NCBI GenBank assembly: GCA_030589225.1
Contig: JAUUWD010000087.1
Span: forward strand, 1-6,826
Direction: 5' to 3'
Length of the DNA: 6,826 nucleotides
DNA from: Desulfobacteraceae bacterium
Lineage (GTDB): Bacteria; Desulfobacterota; DSM-4660; Desulfatiglandales; Desulfatiglandaceae
Part shown: positions 1 to 6,303 of the stretch, piece after piece
How positions within the stretch are numbered: position 1 is the first letter of the stretch
How the letters are laid out: every line of letters starts with the position of its first letter
Position numbers and translations under genes: made by a program
The notes under the pieces: model-generated
Told to the model about the DNA's origin: nothing
Database searches by the model: none
The model's input: the letters and a program-made list of their open reading frames with translations, nothing else

Positions 1-139
1 GAAATACGAAACAATATCGAAATGCAAATTTTCAAAATTCTAAACAAAAACGTCATGATACGACCATTTCTCGTTTTGGTCATTCATATTTTTGTCATTT
101 GTATTTGTTTCGAGTTTTGATATTCGAATTTCGTATTTC
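1..139. repeat. Long imperfect inverted repeat (hairpin) cut by the window edge
   Basis: The two halves are imperfect reverse complements centred near position 71. The outermost 11 bases (GAAATACGAAA, 1-11) pair perfectly with 129-139. The inner apex GACCA (62-66) pairs with TGGTC (77-81). The arms between align with several small gaps. The composition, alternating GAAA/TTTC words with ATATCGAA-like motifs, resembles dispersed intergenic filler I associate with deltaproteobacterial genomes; that association is from memory. The left end may continue outside the window. Confidence 0.5.
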
Positions 140-142
140 CCC

Positions 143-162
143 TTCACCCACAGATGGGTGAA
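143..162. repeat. Small perfect hairpin, 8-bp stem with 4-base loop
   Basis: TTCACCCA (143-150) and TGGGTGAA (155-162) are perfect reverse complements around the loop CAGA. No T-tract follows on either strand, so it does not look like a complete intrinsic terminator. A near-palindrome CGTATGAATTTATACG (164-179, 14 of 16 positions symmetrical) lies immediately beside it. Confidence 0.5.
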
Positions 163-486
163 ACGTATGAATTTATACGAATATTTCAGGTTGCCATTTT
201 AAGGAACTAAACTTTTGAGACGGGGCATTAGTCTGGTGAAAACCAATACGAAAGTCAAGACCAATTTGTCCCGACTTAAGGCCTTATACTCTCACACCGC
301 CTTTGCGTTAATGGGCCCTAAATAAAAAATGGGAAACAAAAAGGAAGCGGATAAGGCCCTGACGAAAGGCTCTGGAAGGGCCAAAACTCAGAGCTTATTA
401 TCACGGACAGGCAATGAGCAGATATCCCAATCCCAAGAGTGGAATGGTAAGTCAAAAAGAGGGTTATTTCAAGAGTGAAGATTTCC

Positions 487-526
487 GGATAAAATCTGTA
501 ATTATTTGATATTTCATGTTTTATCC
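487..526. repeat. Inverted repeat just outside the left IS end
   Basis: GGATAAAA (487-494) and TTTTATCC (519-526) form a perfect 8-bp inverted repeat around a 24-base AT-rich spacer. The downstream arm continues as TTATCCTGTAATCTT up to the IS boundary. CTGTAAT words follow both arms (497-503 and 526-532), so a short direct repeat is superimposed. TTATCCTGTAATC-like words recur between genes in many bacterial genomes (recollection), so this may be a copy of a dispersed repeat. Confidence 0.4.
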
Positions 527-535
527 TGTAATCTT

Positions 536-559
536 GTAAGTTCTCAAAAAGTTCGGGTA
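536..559 (+). repeat. Left terminal inverted repeat of the IS66 element
   Basis: The 24 bases begin GTAAGTTCTC and end TTCGGGTA, and are the exact reverse complement of 2300-2323. The match stops abruptly at 560, which sets the inner edge. The GTAAG tip at the outer edge agrees with IS66-family convention. Confidence 0.9.
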
Positions 560-645
560 TCAAGTTTGGAGGCGGACCTTTCCTTTTAGGTAAAATGGTA
601 ATACGTGGAGCAAATTTTTTCTCAAGCAAGTGAATATATTGATCA

Positions 646-2247
646 TCAGGGTGAGTTTGCATGATGAAGAATGAGATCCTGTAAAGGAGGAATTTCCTGG
701 CTTTTGGAAAGACGATCCAGGAGGTAGTCCCAAAAGGAGACGCCCAATTTACGACATGTTTTCTTTAAACTGGTAAAAGTGTCCCGACAACGTCGTCCCA
801 GTTCACTGCGGGTGCTGCCACTGACTTTTCTCCTTTTGACATACTCACGAATATCGTTTTCGCTCAAATTATTATGCAAGGGAATTTCAGGTCTCTCTAA
901 AACCAGCAGCAGTTCGGCTTTATTCTCATATAAGCGCTTTAGTGCCAAGTTTAGCATTTGATAATCGGTTGTCTGTGTAAAGATTTCATCGAACCTGTCT
1001 TCCGATTGAGCTTTTTTCGTTTCGTCCGGGGAAGTCTTATAAACCTTGAGATCTTTGTAGAAGTCCCATATTTGTTTTTGCACATTTTCAAGCGTTTTGC
1101 GTTTTTCGTCATTTGGAGTGATCAACTTATTGATAGTACGTTCTGCATGAACCCAACAGAGGGCATGATTGAGGATATTAAACTGTCCTGCATCATCACT
1201 GAGGATAACCAGGCTTTTGGGCAGACCGTGATGGAGCACACTGCCCAGAAGGGCACCCTCTGTGGCTATTTTGATATGTCTATGATTGATAATCTCCAAC
1301 TCTTGCAAATGGGCCTCCCATTCAGAGAGGTCAGCAAATTGCTTTTTACAATGATTGTCAAGCAGATGAAGTATGGATTTTGCAAGACGTTGGTTATTCA
1401 TATATTCCAGGGCATCTTCATTGATCACATAGTCCATCTGCCCTGCGCGAAGGAGTTCAAGAAAATTGATCCGGCTTTTACTGTTCGTACTCTGAAACCA
1501 AGCAAATAATTCATTGCCAATATGTGTACAGTAGCCGTTTTTTCCATCATGGCGAGCCCCGGTATCGTCAACATTAATGTAATCAGAGACTTTCAGTCCC
1601 ACTGAGAGAATGTCATCTTTTTCTTTGTGAAAGACATTTTTGTCTTCGGTAAGGATTCGGTTGAGTTGTCCTGCAGAAATATCCACTCGCCATTCCCATA
1701 GTTGTTCCAGGAGAAGTGGTTGAGTGACATGGCAGTGAAAGTATTGATATAAAATAAATCTTTTAAGTTCTAAACTAAAATGGCCCTGGATTTCCGGCGG
1801 TAATTGGCCAACTATATAGTCTCCATTAGGGGTTTGCCAACGTTCCAGCAGGTAGCAAACATTATACGGTAAAATATTAACACCTTGGACAGTGTATGGT
1901 TGATATCCCTTGAAGGTCGAATTTGTTGGAATCGATTCAGGTGGAACCGTAATCTCTTTGTGAATGATTAGATCGGCTGTTTTGCTTCTCTTATTAGAGC
2001 CAGGCCGCTTCCCTGAAGGATCTTTCTTTTTCTGACCTTTAGGGTCCTTTTCCAGTTTGCTGGGTCGAATTTTGGGTTTTGGTTTTTGGCCCTTGAGACG
2101 TGCAATTTCGTCTTTTAGTTGCTGGATTTCTTCGCCCTGTAGCTGGATGGATACAGATTGTTGATCGATAATTTCCAGTAATTGGGAAATGATCAGGGTG
2201 TTTTCTTCTTTGGGAATTTTGGGTATTTGTACTTTTGGTATTCTCAT
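646..2247 (-). CDS. tnpC: IS66-family DDE transposase (TnpC type)
   Basis: This 533-residue protein catalyses cut-and-paste movement of the surrounding IS. Residues 14-53 form a leucine/glutamine-rich helix that looks like a coiled coil (zipper region), followed by a Lys/Pro-rich basic linker (54-90). Such an N-terminal arrangement is usual in IS66 transposases. The catalytic core shows the first Asp in NVDDTGARHDG (227/228), the second in LSDDAGQF (351/352), the CWVHAERTINKL block (364-375), and the catalytic Glu in LHNNLSENDIREYVKRRK (E463). All three acidic residues and the C-terminal end are present, so the enzyme appears intact. The ATG at 2247 is preceded in frame by stop codons, so no earlier start exists. 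The nearest Shine-Dalgarno-like AGGTG lies about 15 bases upstream, which is weak and suggests low expression. The gene is more AT-rich than qor and lipA. Confidence 0.93.
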   Translation of the reverse strand: MRIPKVQIPKIPKEENTLIISQLLEIIDQQSVSIQLQGEEIQQLKDEIARLKGQKPKPKIRPSKLEKDPKGQKKKDPSGKRPGSNKRSKTADLIIHKEITVPPESIPTNSTFKGYQPYTVQGVNILPYNVCYLLERWQTPNGDYIVGQLPPEIQGHFSLELKRFILYQYFHCHVTQPLLLEQLWEWRVDISAGQLNRILTEDKNVFHKEKDDILSVGLKVSDYINVDDTGARHDGKNGYCTHIGNELFAWFQSTNSKSRINFLELLRAGQMDYVINEDALEYMNNQRLAKSILHLLDNHCKKQFADLSEWEAHLQELEIINHRHIKIATEGALLGSVLHHGLPKSLVILSDDAGQFNILNHALCWVHAERTINKLITPNDEKRKTLENVQKQIWDFYKDLKVYKTSPDETKKAQSEDRFDEIFTQTTDYQMLNLALKRLYENKAELLLVLERPEIPLHNNLSENDIREYVKRRKVSGSTRSELGRRCRDTFTSLKKTCRKLGVSFWDYLLDRLSKSQEIPPLQDLILHHANSP

Positions 2248-2277
2248 GCATTATGTTCATAGCACCTAAAATCCTTT

Positions 2278-4221
2278 TTGTCTACTTTTTTATCGTTTTT
2301 ACCCGAACTTTTTGAGAACTTACATGAAGTAGAAAAGGTAAGGAGAGCTGCGTGGGAGCAGCAGGAGTCCGAACGGGAAAAAGAGGCCATTCTCAACAGC
2401 CTGGTAGAGCATGTCATACATGAAGACAAGGAAATGAAGGTTCTATGGGCCAACCGGGCTGCCTGTGAATCAGCGGGTCTGACGCGTGAGCAAGTGATTG
2501 GGCGCCACTGCTATGAGATATGGCTACAGAGAAGTGATCCCTGTCCGGACTGTCCGATCGTAAAAGCCATGGAAACGTGCAAACCGCAAGAGATAGTGAA
2601 ATATACATCTGACGGCAGGGCATGGTTTATTCGGGGCTATCCAGTGCGAGATGCAAATGGCAACATTATAGGTGCGATAGAGACTACATTGGAGATCACT
2701 GAACGCAAGCGGGCAGAGGAGGCACTGCGGGAGAGTGAGGAAAAATACCGCAACCTTGTTGAGCGGGCAAATGACGGTATTGCAATTATTCAGGATACCC
2801 TGATCAAATATATCAACCCTCGTTTAGCAGAGATATGTGGCTACACCTTTGATGAAGTTGCTGGGAAACCGTTTAGCGATTACATCTATCCCGATGAGAT
2901 ACCCAAAGTCGTTGATCACTATCAACGGCGCTTAGCGGGCGAGGAAATACCCTCAATCTACGAAACGGCACTCAGACACAGGAATGGCAGTAAGATAGAT
3001 ATTGAGTTCAACGCGAGTGTGATTACATATCAGGAAAAACCAACCGGATTCGTGATCGTTCGCGACTTGACTGAACGAAAACACCTCGAAACCCAACTCC
3101 AACAAGCCCGTAAGATGGAAGCTATTGGAACCTTAGCAGGTGGCATTGCTCACGACTTCAACAATCTCCTTATGGGTATACTGGGATCTACCTCTTTAAT
3201 GCTTTTTAATATTGAATCTAACCATCCCCATTATGAAGGCTTGAAGAACATCGAACAGCATGTCCAAAGTGGAGCAGATCTCACCAAACAGCTCTTAGGT
3301 TTTGCAAGGGGAGGTAGATATGAGGTCAAATCGATTGATCTGAACAAGCTTATAAAGAAGACCTCAGAGATGTTTGGTCGCACCAAAAAAGAGATTAGAA
3401 TTTACACAAAATATCAGAAAAATATCTGGCCGGTAGAGGCAGACCAAAGCCAGATTGAGCAGGTGATCTTAAACCTCTATGTCAATGCCTGGCAGGCCAT
3501 GCCCGGTGGTGGTGATCTCTATCTTCAGAGCGAAAATGTCTCCCTTGATGAAGGCCATGTCAAACCATTAAGCATTGAGCCTGGAAGATACGTAAAGCTA
3601 TCTATCACCGATACCGGAGCTGGCATGGATGAGGCAACCAGGCAGAGGATATTCGACCCATTCTTTACCACCAAGGAAATGGGGAGAGGGACAGGGTTAG
3701 GGTTGGCCTCTGTGTATGGTATCATTAAAAATCATGGTGGCATTATAGATGTTAACAGTAGAAAGGGCGAAGGTGCTACCTTTACCATTTACATGCCAGC
3801 TTCGGATAAGGAGATAGTAGAGGAAAAGGGGGTGTCTGGCGAGACCTTAAAAGGTACGGGGACGGTTCTTCTGGTGGATGATGAGGATAGAATTGTTGAT
3901 ATTGGGGAAAAGATCCTAAAAATTATGGGGTACAAGGTCTTAGTAGCGAGGAGTGGGAAAGAGGCCATAGAACTTTACAAGAAGAACCAGGCCAGGATTG
4001 ACATAGTGGTTCTTGATATGATCATGCCGGAAATAGGTGGCGGAGAGGCTTATGACAGATTGAAGGAGATCAATCCTCATGTCAGGGTCCTTCTTTCAAG
4101 TGGATATAGCATAAATGGCGAGGCAACCGAGATATTGGAGCGTGGTTGCAATGGCTTTGTTCAGAAGCCGTTTAGCATGAAGGAGTTGTCACGAAGGATA
4201 AGAGATATTTTGGACAAATAA
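2278..4221 (+). CDS. Soluble PAS-PAS hybrid histidine kinase with C-terminal receiver, probably N-terminally truncated by the IS
   Basis: The 647-residue open frame encodes a cytoplasmic sensor kinase with no membrane segment. PAS 1 spans about residues 37-142 and holds a Cys cluster, C78, C89 and C92. PAS 2 spans about 150-267. The dimerisation/phosphoacceptor domain (270-345) contains GGIAHDFNNLL with H292. The ATPase domain follows: N-box around N399-N403, DTGAGM (445-450), FDPFFTTKEMGRGTGLGL (459-476). A receiver domain (528-645) has D534/D535, phospho-acceptor D580, S607 and K630. All catalytic residues are present. It should autophosphorylate on H292 and pass phosphate to D580. The frame opens with a TTG at 2278 inside the IS and has no visible Shine-Dalgarno. 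Native sequence starts only at about residue 16, and the next in-frame ATG (M53) lies inside PAS 1. The true N-terminus is therefore probably lost and the gene may be a 5'-truncated remnant. Arginine codons change from mostly CGN to mostly AGR after about residue 300. Confidence 0.85.
   Translation: MSTFLSFLPELFENLHEVEKVRRAAWEQQESEREKEAILNSLVEHVIHEDKEMKVLWANRAACESAGLTREQVIGRHCYEIWLQRSDPCPDCPIVKAMETCKPQEIVKYTSDGRAWFIRGYPVRDANGNIIGAIETTLEITERKRAEEALRESEEKYRNLVERANDGIAIIQDTLIKYINPRLAEICGYTFDEVAGKPFSDYIYPDEIPKVVDHYQRRLAGEEIPSIYETALRHRNGSKIDIEFNASVITYQEKPTGFVIVRDLTERKHLETQLQQARKMEAIGTLAGGIAHDFNNLLMGILGSTSLMLFNIESNHPHYEGLKNIEQHVQSGADLTKQLLGFARGGRYEVKSIDLNKLIKKTSEMFGRTKKEIRIYTKYQKNIWPVEADQSQIEQVILNLYVNAWQAMPGGGDLYLQSENVSLDEGHVKPLSIEPGRYVKLSITDTGAGMDEATRQRIFDPFFTTKEMGRGTGLGLASVYGIIKNHGGIIDVNSRKGEGATFTIYMPASDKEIVEEKGVSGETLKGTGTVLLVDDEDRIVDIGEKILKIMGYKVLVARSGKEAIELYKKNQARIDIVVLDMIMPEIGGGEAYDRLKEINPHVRVLLSSGYSINGEATEILERGCNGFVQKPFSMKELSRRIRDILDK
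2300..2323 (-). repeat. Right terminal inverted repeat of the IS66 element
   Basis: These 24 bases are the exact reverse complement of 536-559. The repeat overlaps the apparent 5' end of the kinase gene: in that frame it reads PELFENL and continues into the kinase without a stop. Confidence 0.9.
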
Positions 4222-4232
4222 AAAATTTTTAT

Positions 4233-4238
4233 GGGGAG
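4233..4238 (+). promoter_or_regulatory. Ribosome binding site deciding the qor start
   Basis: GGGGAG lies just upstream of two adjacent ATG codons (4241 and 4244). Spacing is 2 bases to the first and 5 to the second, which favours 4244. Zeta-crystallin-like relatives also usually carry one Met before the KAIRV-type strand. Confidence 0.7.
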
Positions 4239-4243
4239 ATATG

Positions 4244-5206
4244 ATGAAAGCAATTAGAGTCCATGAATTTGGTGATCCGGAGGTCATGCAGGTTGAGGAA
4301 GTGCCTGATCCAAGGCCAGGGCCTGGACAGGTTGTAGTAAAGATAAGGTCTATCGGGATCAATCCGGTCGATACGTATATTCGGTCGGGAATTTACCACA
4401 TTAAACCCCAATTGCCTTACACTCCGGGAAATGATGCAGCCGGTATTATTGAATCCATTGGGGAAGGAGTAAATCACGTATCAATTGGTGACAGTGTATA
4501 CACTGCCGGGTCAATCAGCGGCACTTATGCTGAGCAGGCTCTGTGTGATGCGGTTAAGGTGCATACCCTGCCGGAAAAGACCTCTTTTGCACAGGGCGCC
4601 GGGATCAACACTCCATATTCGGCTTCATATCATGCTCTATTTCACCGCGCCAAGGCCATTCCGGGTGAAGTCGTTCTTATTCATGGCGCCACAGGCGGCG
4701 TTGGTGTTGCTGCGGTTCAGTGGGCCCGCGGTGCAGGATTGACAATCATCGCCACTGGTGGCACTGAAGAGGGGCGGCGGATGTTGGCTGAACAGGGTGC
4801 CCATCATGTGCTCGACCACAAGTCTCCGAACCATCAGGAGGAAGCGCTCACGCTGACCAGTGGTCATGGCGTGGATGTCATTCTGGAGATGCTTGCCAAT
4901 ATCAACCTGGGAAATGACCTTAAGATATTGGCAAAGGATGGACGCGTTGTCATAATTGGTAGTCGTGGTCCTGTAGAGAGCAATCCCCGTGATGCCATGG
5001 GGCGCAACGCAAGCATTTTAGGTATGCTGGTTACGGCCGCTTCTGAACGCGAGATCTTCAGTATTCATGCGGCAATAAGGGCCGGTTTGGAGAAAGACAT
5101 CTTACGGCCGGTAGTTGGTCGGGAACTGACACTGGCTGAGGCTTCGCTCGCTCATCGTTTACTTATGGAATCCAGCGCGTACGGAAAAATCGTATTGATT
5201 CCTTGA
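4244..5206 (+). CDS. qor: NADPH:quinone oxidoreductase, zeta-crystallin-like (zinc-free MDR family)
   Basis: A 320-residue cytoplasmic oxidoreductase of the medium-chain dehydrogenase/reductase superfamily, of the kind that reduces quinones or other electrophilic carbonyl/alkene compounds with NADPH. The N-terminal GroES-like domain (about 1-115) contains GINPVDTYIRSG and PYTPGNDAAG. The nucleotide-binding Rossmann domain (about 120-260) has HGATGGVGVAAVQWA (147-161) and VGSRG-like IIGSRG (237-242). Catalytic zinc-ligand cysteines of classical alcohol dehydrogenases are absent, as expected for this branch. EMLANINL, GSRG and NPRD match blocks I recall from animal zeta-crystallin, so it sits close to the CRYZ type. 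Its length is normal and it looks intact. It starts 22 bases after the kinase stop and ends 13 bases before lipA, so it is probably co-transcribed with lipA. The physiological substrate cannot be read from the sequence. Confidence 0.9.
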   Translation: MKAIRVHEFGDPEVMQVEEVPDPRPGPGQVVVKIRSIGINPVDTYIRSGIYHIKPQLPYTPGNDAAGIIESIGEGVNHVSIGDSVYTAGSISGTYAEQALCDAVKVHTLPEKTSFAQGAGINTPYSASYHALFHRAKAIPGEVVLIHGATGGVGVAAVQWARGAGLTIIATGGTEEGRRMLAEQGAHHVLDHKSPNHQEEALTLTSGHGVDVILEMLANINLGNDLKILAKDGRVVIIGSRGPVESNPRDAMGRNASILGMLVTAASEREIFSIHAAIRAGLEKDILRPVVGRELTLAEASLAHRLLMESSAYGKIVLIP

Positions 5207-5211
5207 GGTGG
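5205..5211 (+). promoter_or_regulatory. Ribosome binding site deciding the lipA start
   Basis: GAGGTGG overlaps the qor stop codon and lies 8 bases before the ATG at 5220, an ideal spacing. An in-frame GTG at 5208 falls inside this site and cannot use it, so 5220 is the better start. The overlap also suggests translational coupling with qor. Confidence 0.75.
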
Positions 5212-5219
5212 TATACTTG

Positions 5220-6098
5220 ATGGCCGTTTCAACAGAAAAACCTTCATGGTTGAGGCGCAGAATTCCAGTGCCTGGCCGTAACGCAACAGTGGTGGCTGCT
5301 GTTAAAGACAGGGGCCTCCACACTGTCTGCGAGGAGGCCCATTGCCCCAACCAGATGGAGTGCTTCAGCCGGGGTACAGCCACTTTCCTTCTCCTAGGAC
5401 CGAGCTGCACCAGGCGTTGCACCTTCTGCGCTGTGAATAAGTCAAGCGTTCATCCGCCGGATTCCGGCGAGCCGCTTCGCACCGCCCAGGCAGTGGCCCA
5501 GATGGAGTTAAACTTCTGCGTAGTGACCATGGTAACCAGAGATGATCTCCCGGATGGTGGGGCCACACATGTTGCTCGTACAATAAAGGCCATACGCAAA
5601 GAGTGCCCAGGTGTTGGGATTGAAGTCCTTATTTCTGACTTTGCTGGCAACTGGGAGGCGCTCGAAACGGTACTTGCCACGAAACCGGAAGTGCTTAATC
5701 ACAACCTGGAAACTATGCTCAGGTTGTACCCTCGGGTACGCCCTCAGGCCGATTACCGACGCTCGTTGGAACTCCTTGCACGGGCTGCGGCACACATGCC
5801 GCCCATGGTTATCAAATCCGGCCTGATGCTGGGCTTGGGCGAAAAAAAGAATGAGGTCCTTCAGGCTATGGATGACCTGCGGAACTCGGGCTGCCGCCTG
5901 CTCACCTTGGGACAATACCTGGCCCCTTCCGACCAACACCATCCCATCGTCCGCTATGTCCCGCCCGAGGAGTTTGATGAATACCAAGGAGAGGCCCTTT
6001 CACGCGGATTTTCCGGGGTTGCCAGCGCCCCTCTGGTCCGGAGCTCCTACCAGGCCGACCAACTCTACAAGACAGCTCGCAATAAGCTTCCGATTTAA
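5220..6098 (+). CDS. lipA: Lipoyl synthase (radical SAM)
   Basis: LipA inserts two sulfur atoms at C6 and C8 of protein-bound octanoyl groups to make lipoyl cofactor for 2-oxoacid dehydrogenases and the glycine cleavage H protein. The 292-residue product carries both cluster motifs. The auxiliary [4Fe-4S] site is CEEAHCPNQMEC (C37, C42, C48), and the radical SAM site is CTRRCTFC (C63, C67, C70). Other family marks are TRDDLPDGGA (106-115), EVLNHNLET (157-165), KSGLMLGLGE (199-208) and the C-terminal RSSY (274-277), whose serine ligates the auxiliary cluster in known LipA structures. Nothing essential is missing; it is somewhat shorter than E. coli LipA, mainly at the N-terminus. It follows qor by 13 bases. 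No lipB, lplA or lipoyl-dependent enzyme gene is in the window. Its stop overlaps the stop of a minus-strand HicB remnant. Confidence 0.97.
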   Translation: MAVSTEKPSWLRRRIPVPGRNATVVAAVKDRGLHTVCEEAHCPNQMECFSRGTATFLLLGPSCTRRCTFCAVNKSSVHPPDSGEPLRTAQAVAQMELNFCVVTMVTRDDLPDGGATHVARTIKAIRKECPGVGIEVLISDFAGNWEALETVLATKPEVLNHNLETMLRLYPRVRPQADYRRSLELLARAAAHMPPMVIKSGLMLGLGEKKNEVLQAMDDLRNSGCRLLTLGQYLAPSDQHHPIVRYVPPEEFDEYQGEALSRGFSGVASAPLVRSSYQADQLYKTARNKLPI

Positions 6099-6292
6099 TA
6101 GCCACTGGCAAGGTATAGGAATTTTCTTAATTCGTTCATTGGAACAGGTCTATTAATTTCATTCCCGTGTCCATCATCAATCATATATTCAATATACGTT
6201 TCAATAGCGCGCCTTAAATTATCAAGTGCCTCTTTTTTCGTTCTTCCACATGAAGCCACATCCAATTCCACACATAAAGAGGCATATTGATT
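6095..6292 (-). pseudogene. HicB-like antitoxin remnant, N-terminus missing
   Basis: On the minus strand an open frame of 65 codons runs from a TGA (6293-6295) to a TAA (6095-6097). It reads ASLCVELDVASCGRTKKEAL and continues DNLRRAIETYIEYMID, then NRPVPMNELRKFL. This matches the core of HicB-like antitoxin domains, where a C-x-ELDVAS-x-G strand-turn is followed by a T-x-EEAL-x-NL-x-EAI helix. The usual first beta strand (roughly 10-15 residues with the start Met) is absent. The upstream frame is closed by TGA, and the sequence beyond is the TetR operator-promoter region. No ATG precedes the domain. Either a frameshift near 6290 or loss of the 5' end explains this. No HicA toxin gene adjoins it. 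It is convergent with lipA, and the two stop codons overlap. Confidence 0.7.
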
Positions 6293-6303
6293 TCAGTTTT
6301 TTT

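Larger units (their letters stand above)
1..535. other. Gene-poor AT-rich region left of the insertion sequence
   Basis: I see no convincing protein or RNA gene here on either strand. The first 180 bases are very AT-rich and dominated by GAAA/TTTC runs. From about 180 to 480 the composition is more balanced but all frames are short. One ATG frame (329-478, 49 codons) lacks a Shine-Dalgarno and resembles nothing I know. A minus-strand frame (318-662) runs across the IS end and ends in low-complexity residues, so I treat it as chance. Short palindromes are present: TAAGGCCTTA at 277-286, and GCTCTG/CAGAGC at 369-374 and 389-394. The stretch could be eroded mobile DNA or a gene remnant too degraded to recognise. 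Confidence 0.6.
536..2323 (-). mobile_element. IS66-family insertion sequence, complete, single transposase gene
   Basis: The element is 1788 bp, bounded by perfect 24-bp terminal inverted repeats that begin GTAAG, as is usual for IS66-family ends. It carries one long gene on the minus strand encoding an IS66-type DDE transposase. Typical IS66 elements carry tnpA, tnpB and tnpC. Here only 86 bases lie between the left repeat and the transposase stop, and 52 between the transposase start and the right repeat, so tnpA and tnpB are absent, as in the ISBst12-like subgroup. The family normally makes 8-bp target duplications, but the flanks differ (GTAATCTT at 528-535, ATGAAGTA at 2324-2331). This points to a deletion, rearrangement or recombination after insertion. 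Both ends and the coding frame are intact, so it may still be mobile. Confidence 0.9.

Noticed and set aside
329..478. Plus-strand 49-codon frame starting ATGGGAAAC
   Set aside because: Hydrophilic Lys/Ser/Gln-rich product of no known family, with no ribosome binding site and no flanking gene context; this length is expected by chance.
318..662. Minus-strand frame of 114 codons crossing the left IS repeat
   Set aside because: It spans the IS boundary, overlaps the transposase end, has no Shine-Dalgarno, and its C-terminal half is low-complexity hydrophobic residues with no recognisable domain.
958..1509. Plus-strand frame of 183 codons inside the IS
   Set aside because: It lies entirely antisense to the well-supported IS66 transposase and shows no domain of its own.
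2219..2256. Outward promoter in the right end of the IS driving the kinase
   Set aside because: The best hexamer pair (TTGTAC with CATTAT or TTATGT) matches consensus poorly, so it cannot be claimed from sequence alone.
528..2331. Possible 8-bp target duplication of the IS
   Set aside because: The outer 8-mers are GTAATCTT and ATGAAGTA; shifting the boundary by one or two bases does not create a match.
4222..4232. AAAAAATTTTT between the kinase and qor as a terminator
   Set aside because: It is only a short self-complementary A/T run with no GC stem, so it does not support transcription termination there.
5508..5987. Minus-strand frame of 159 codons inside lipA
   Set aside because: Antisense shadow of lipA, which has every diagnostic cysteine and motif.
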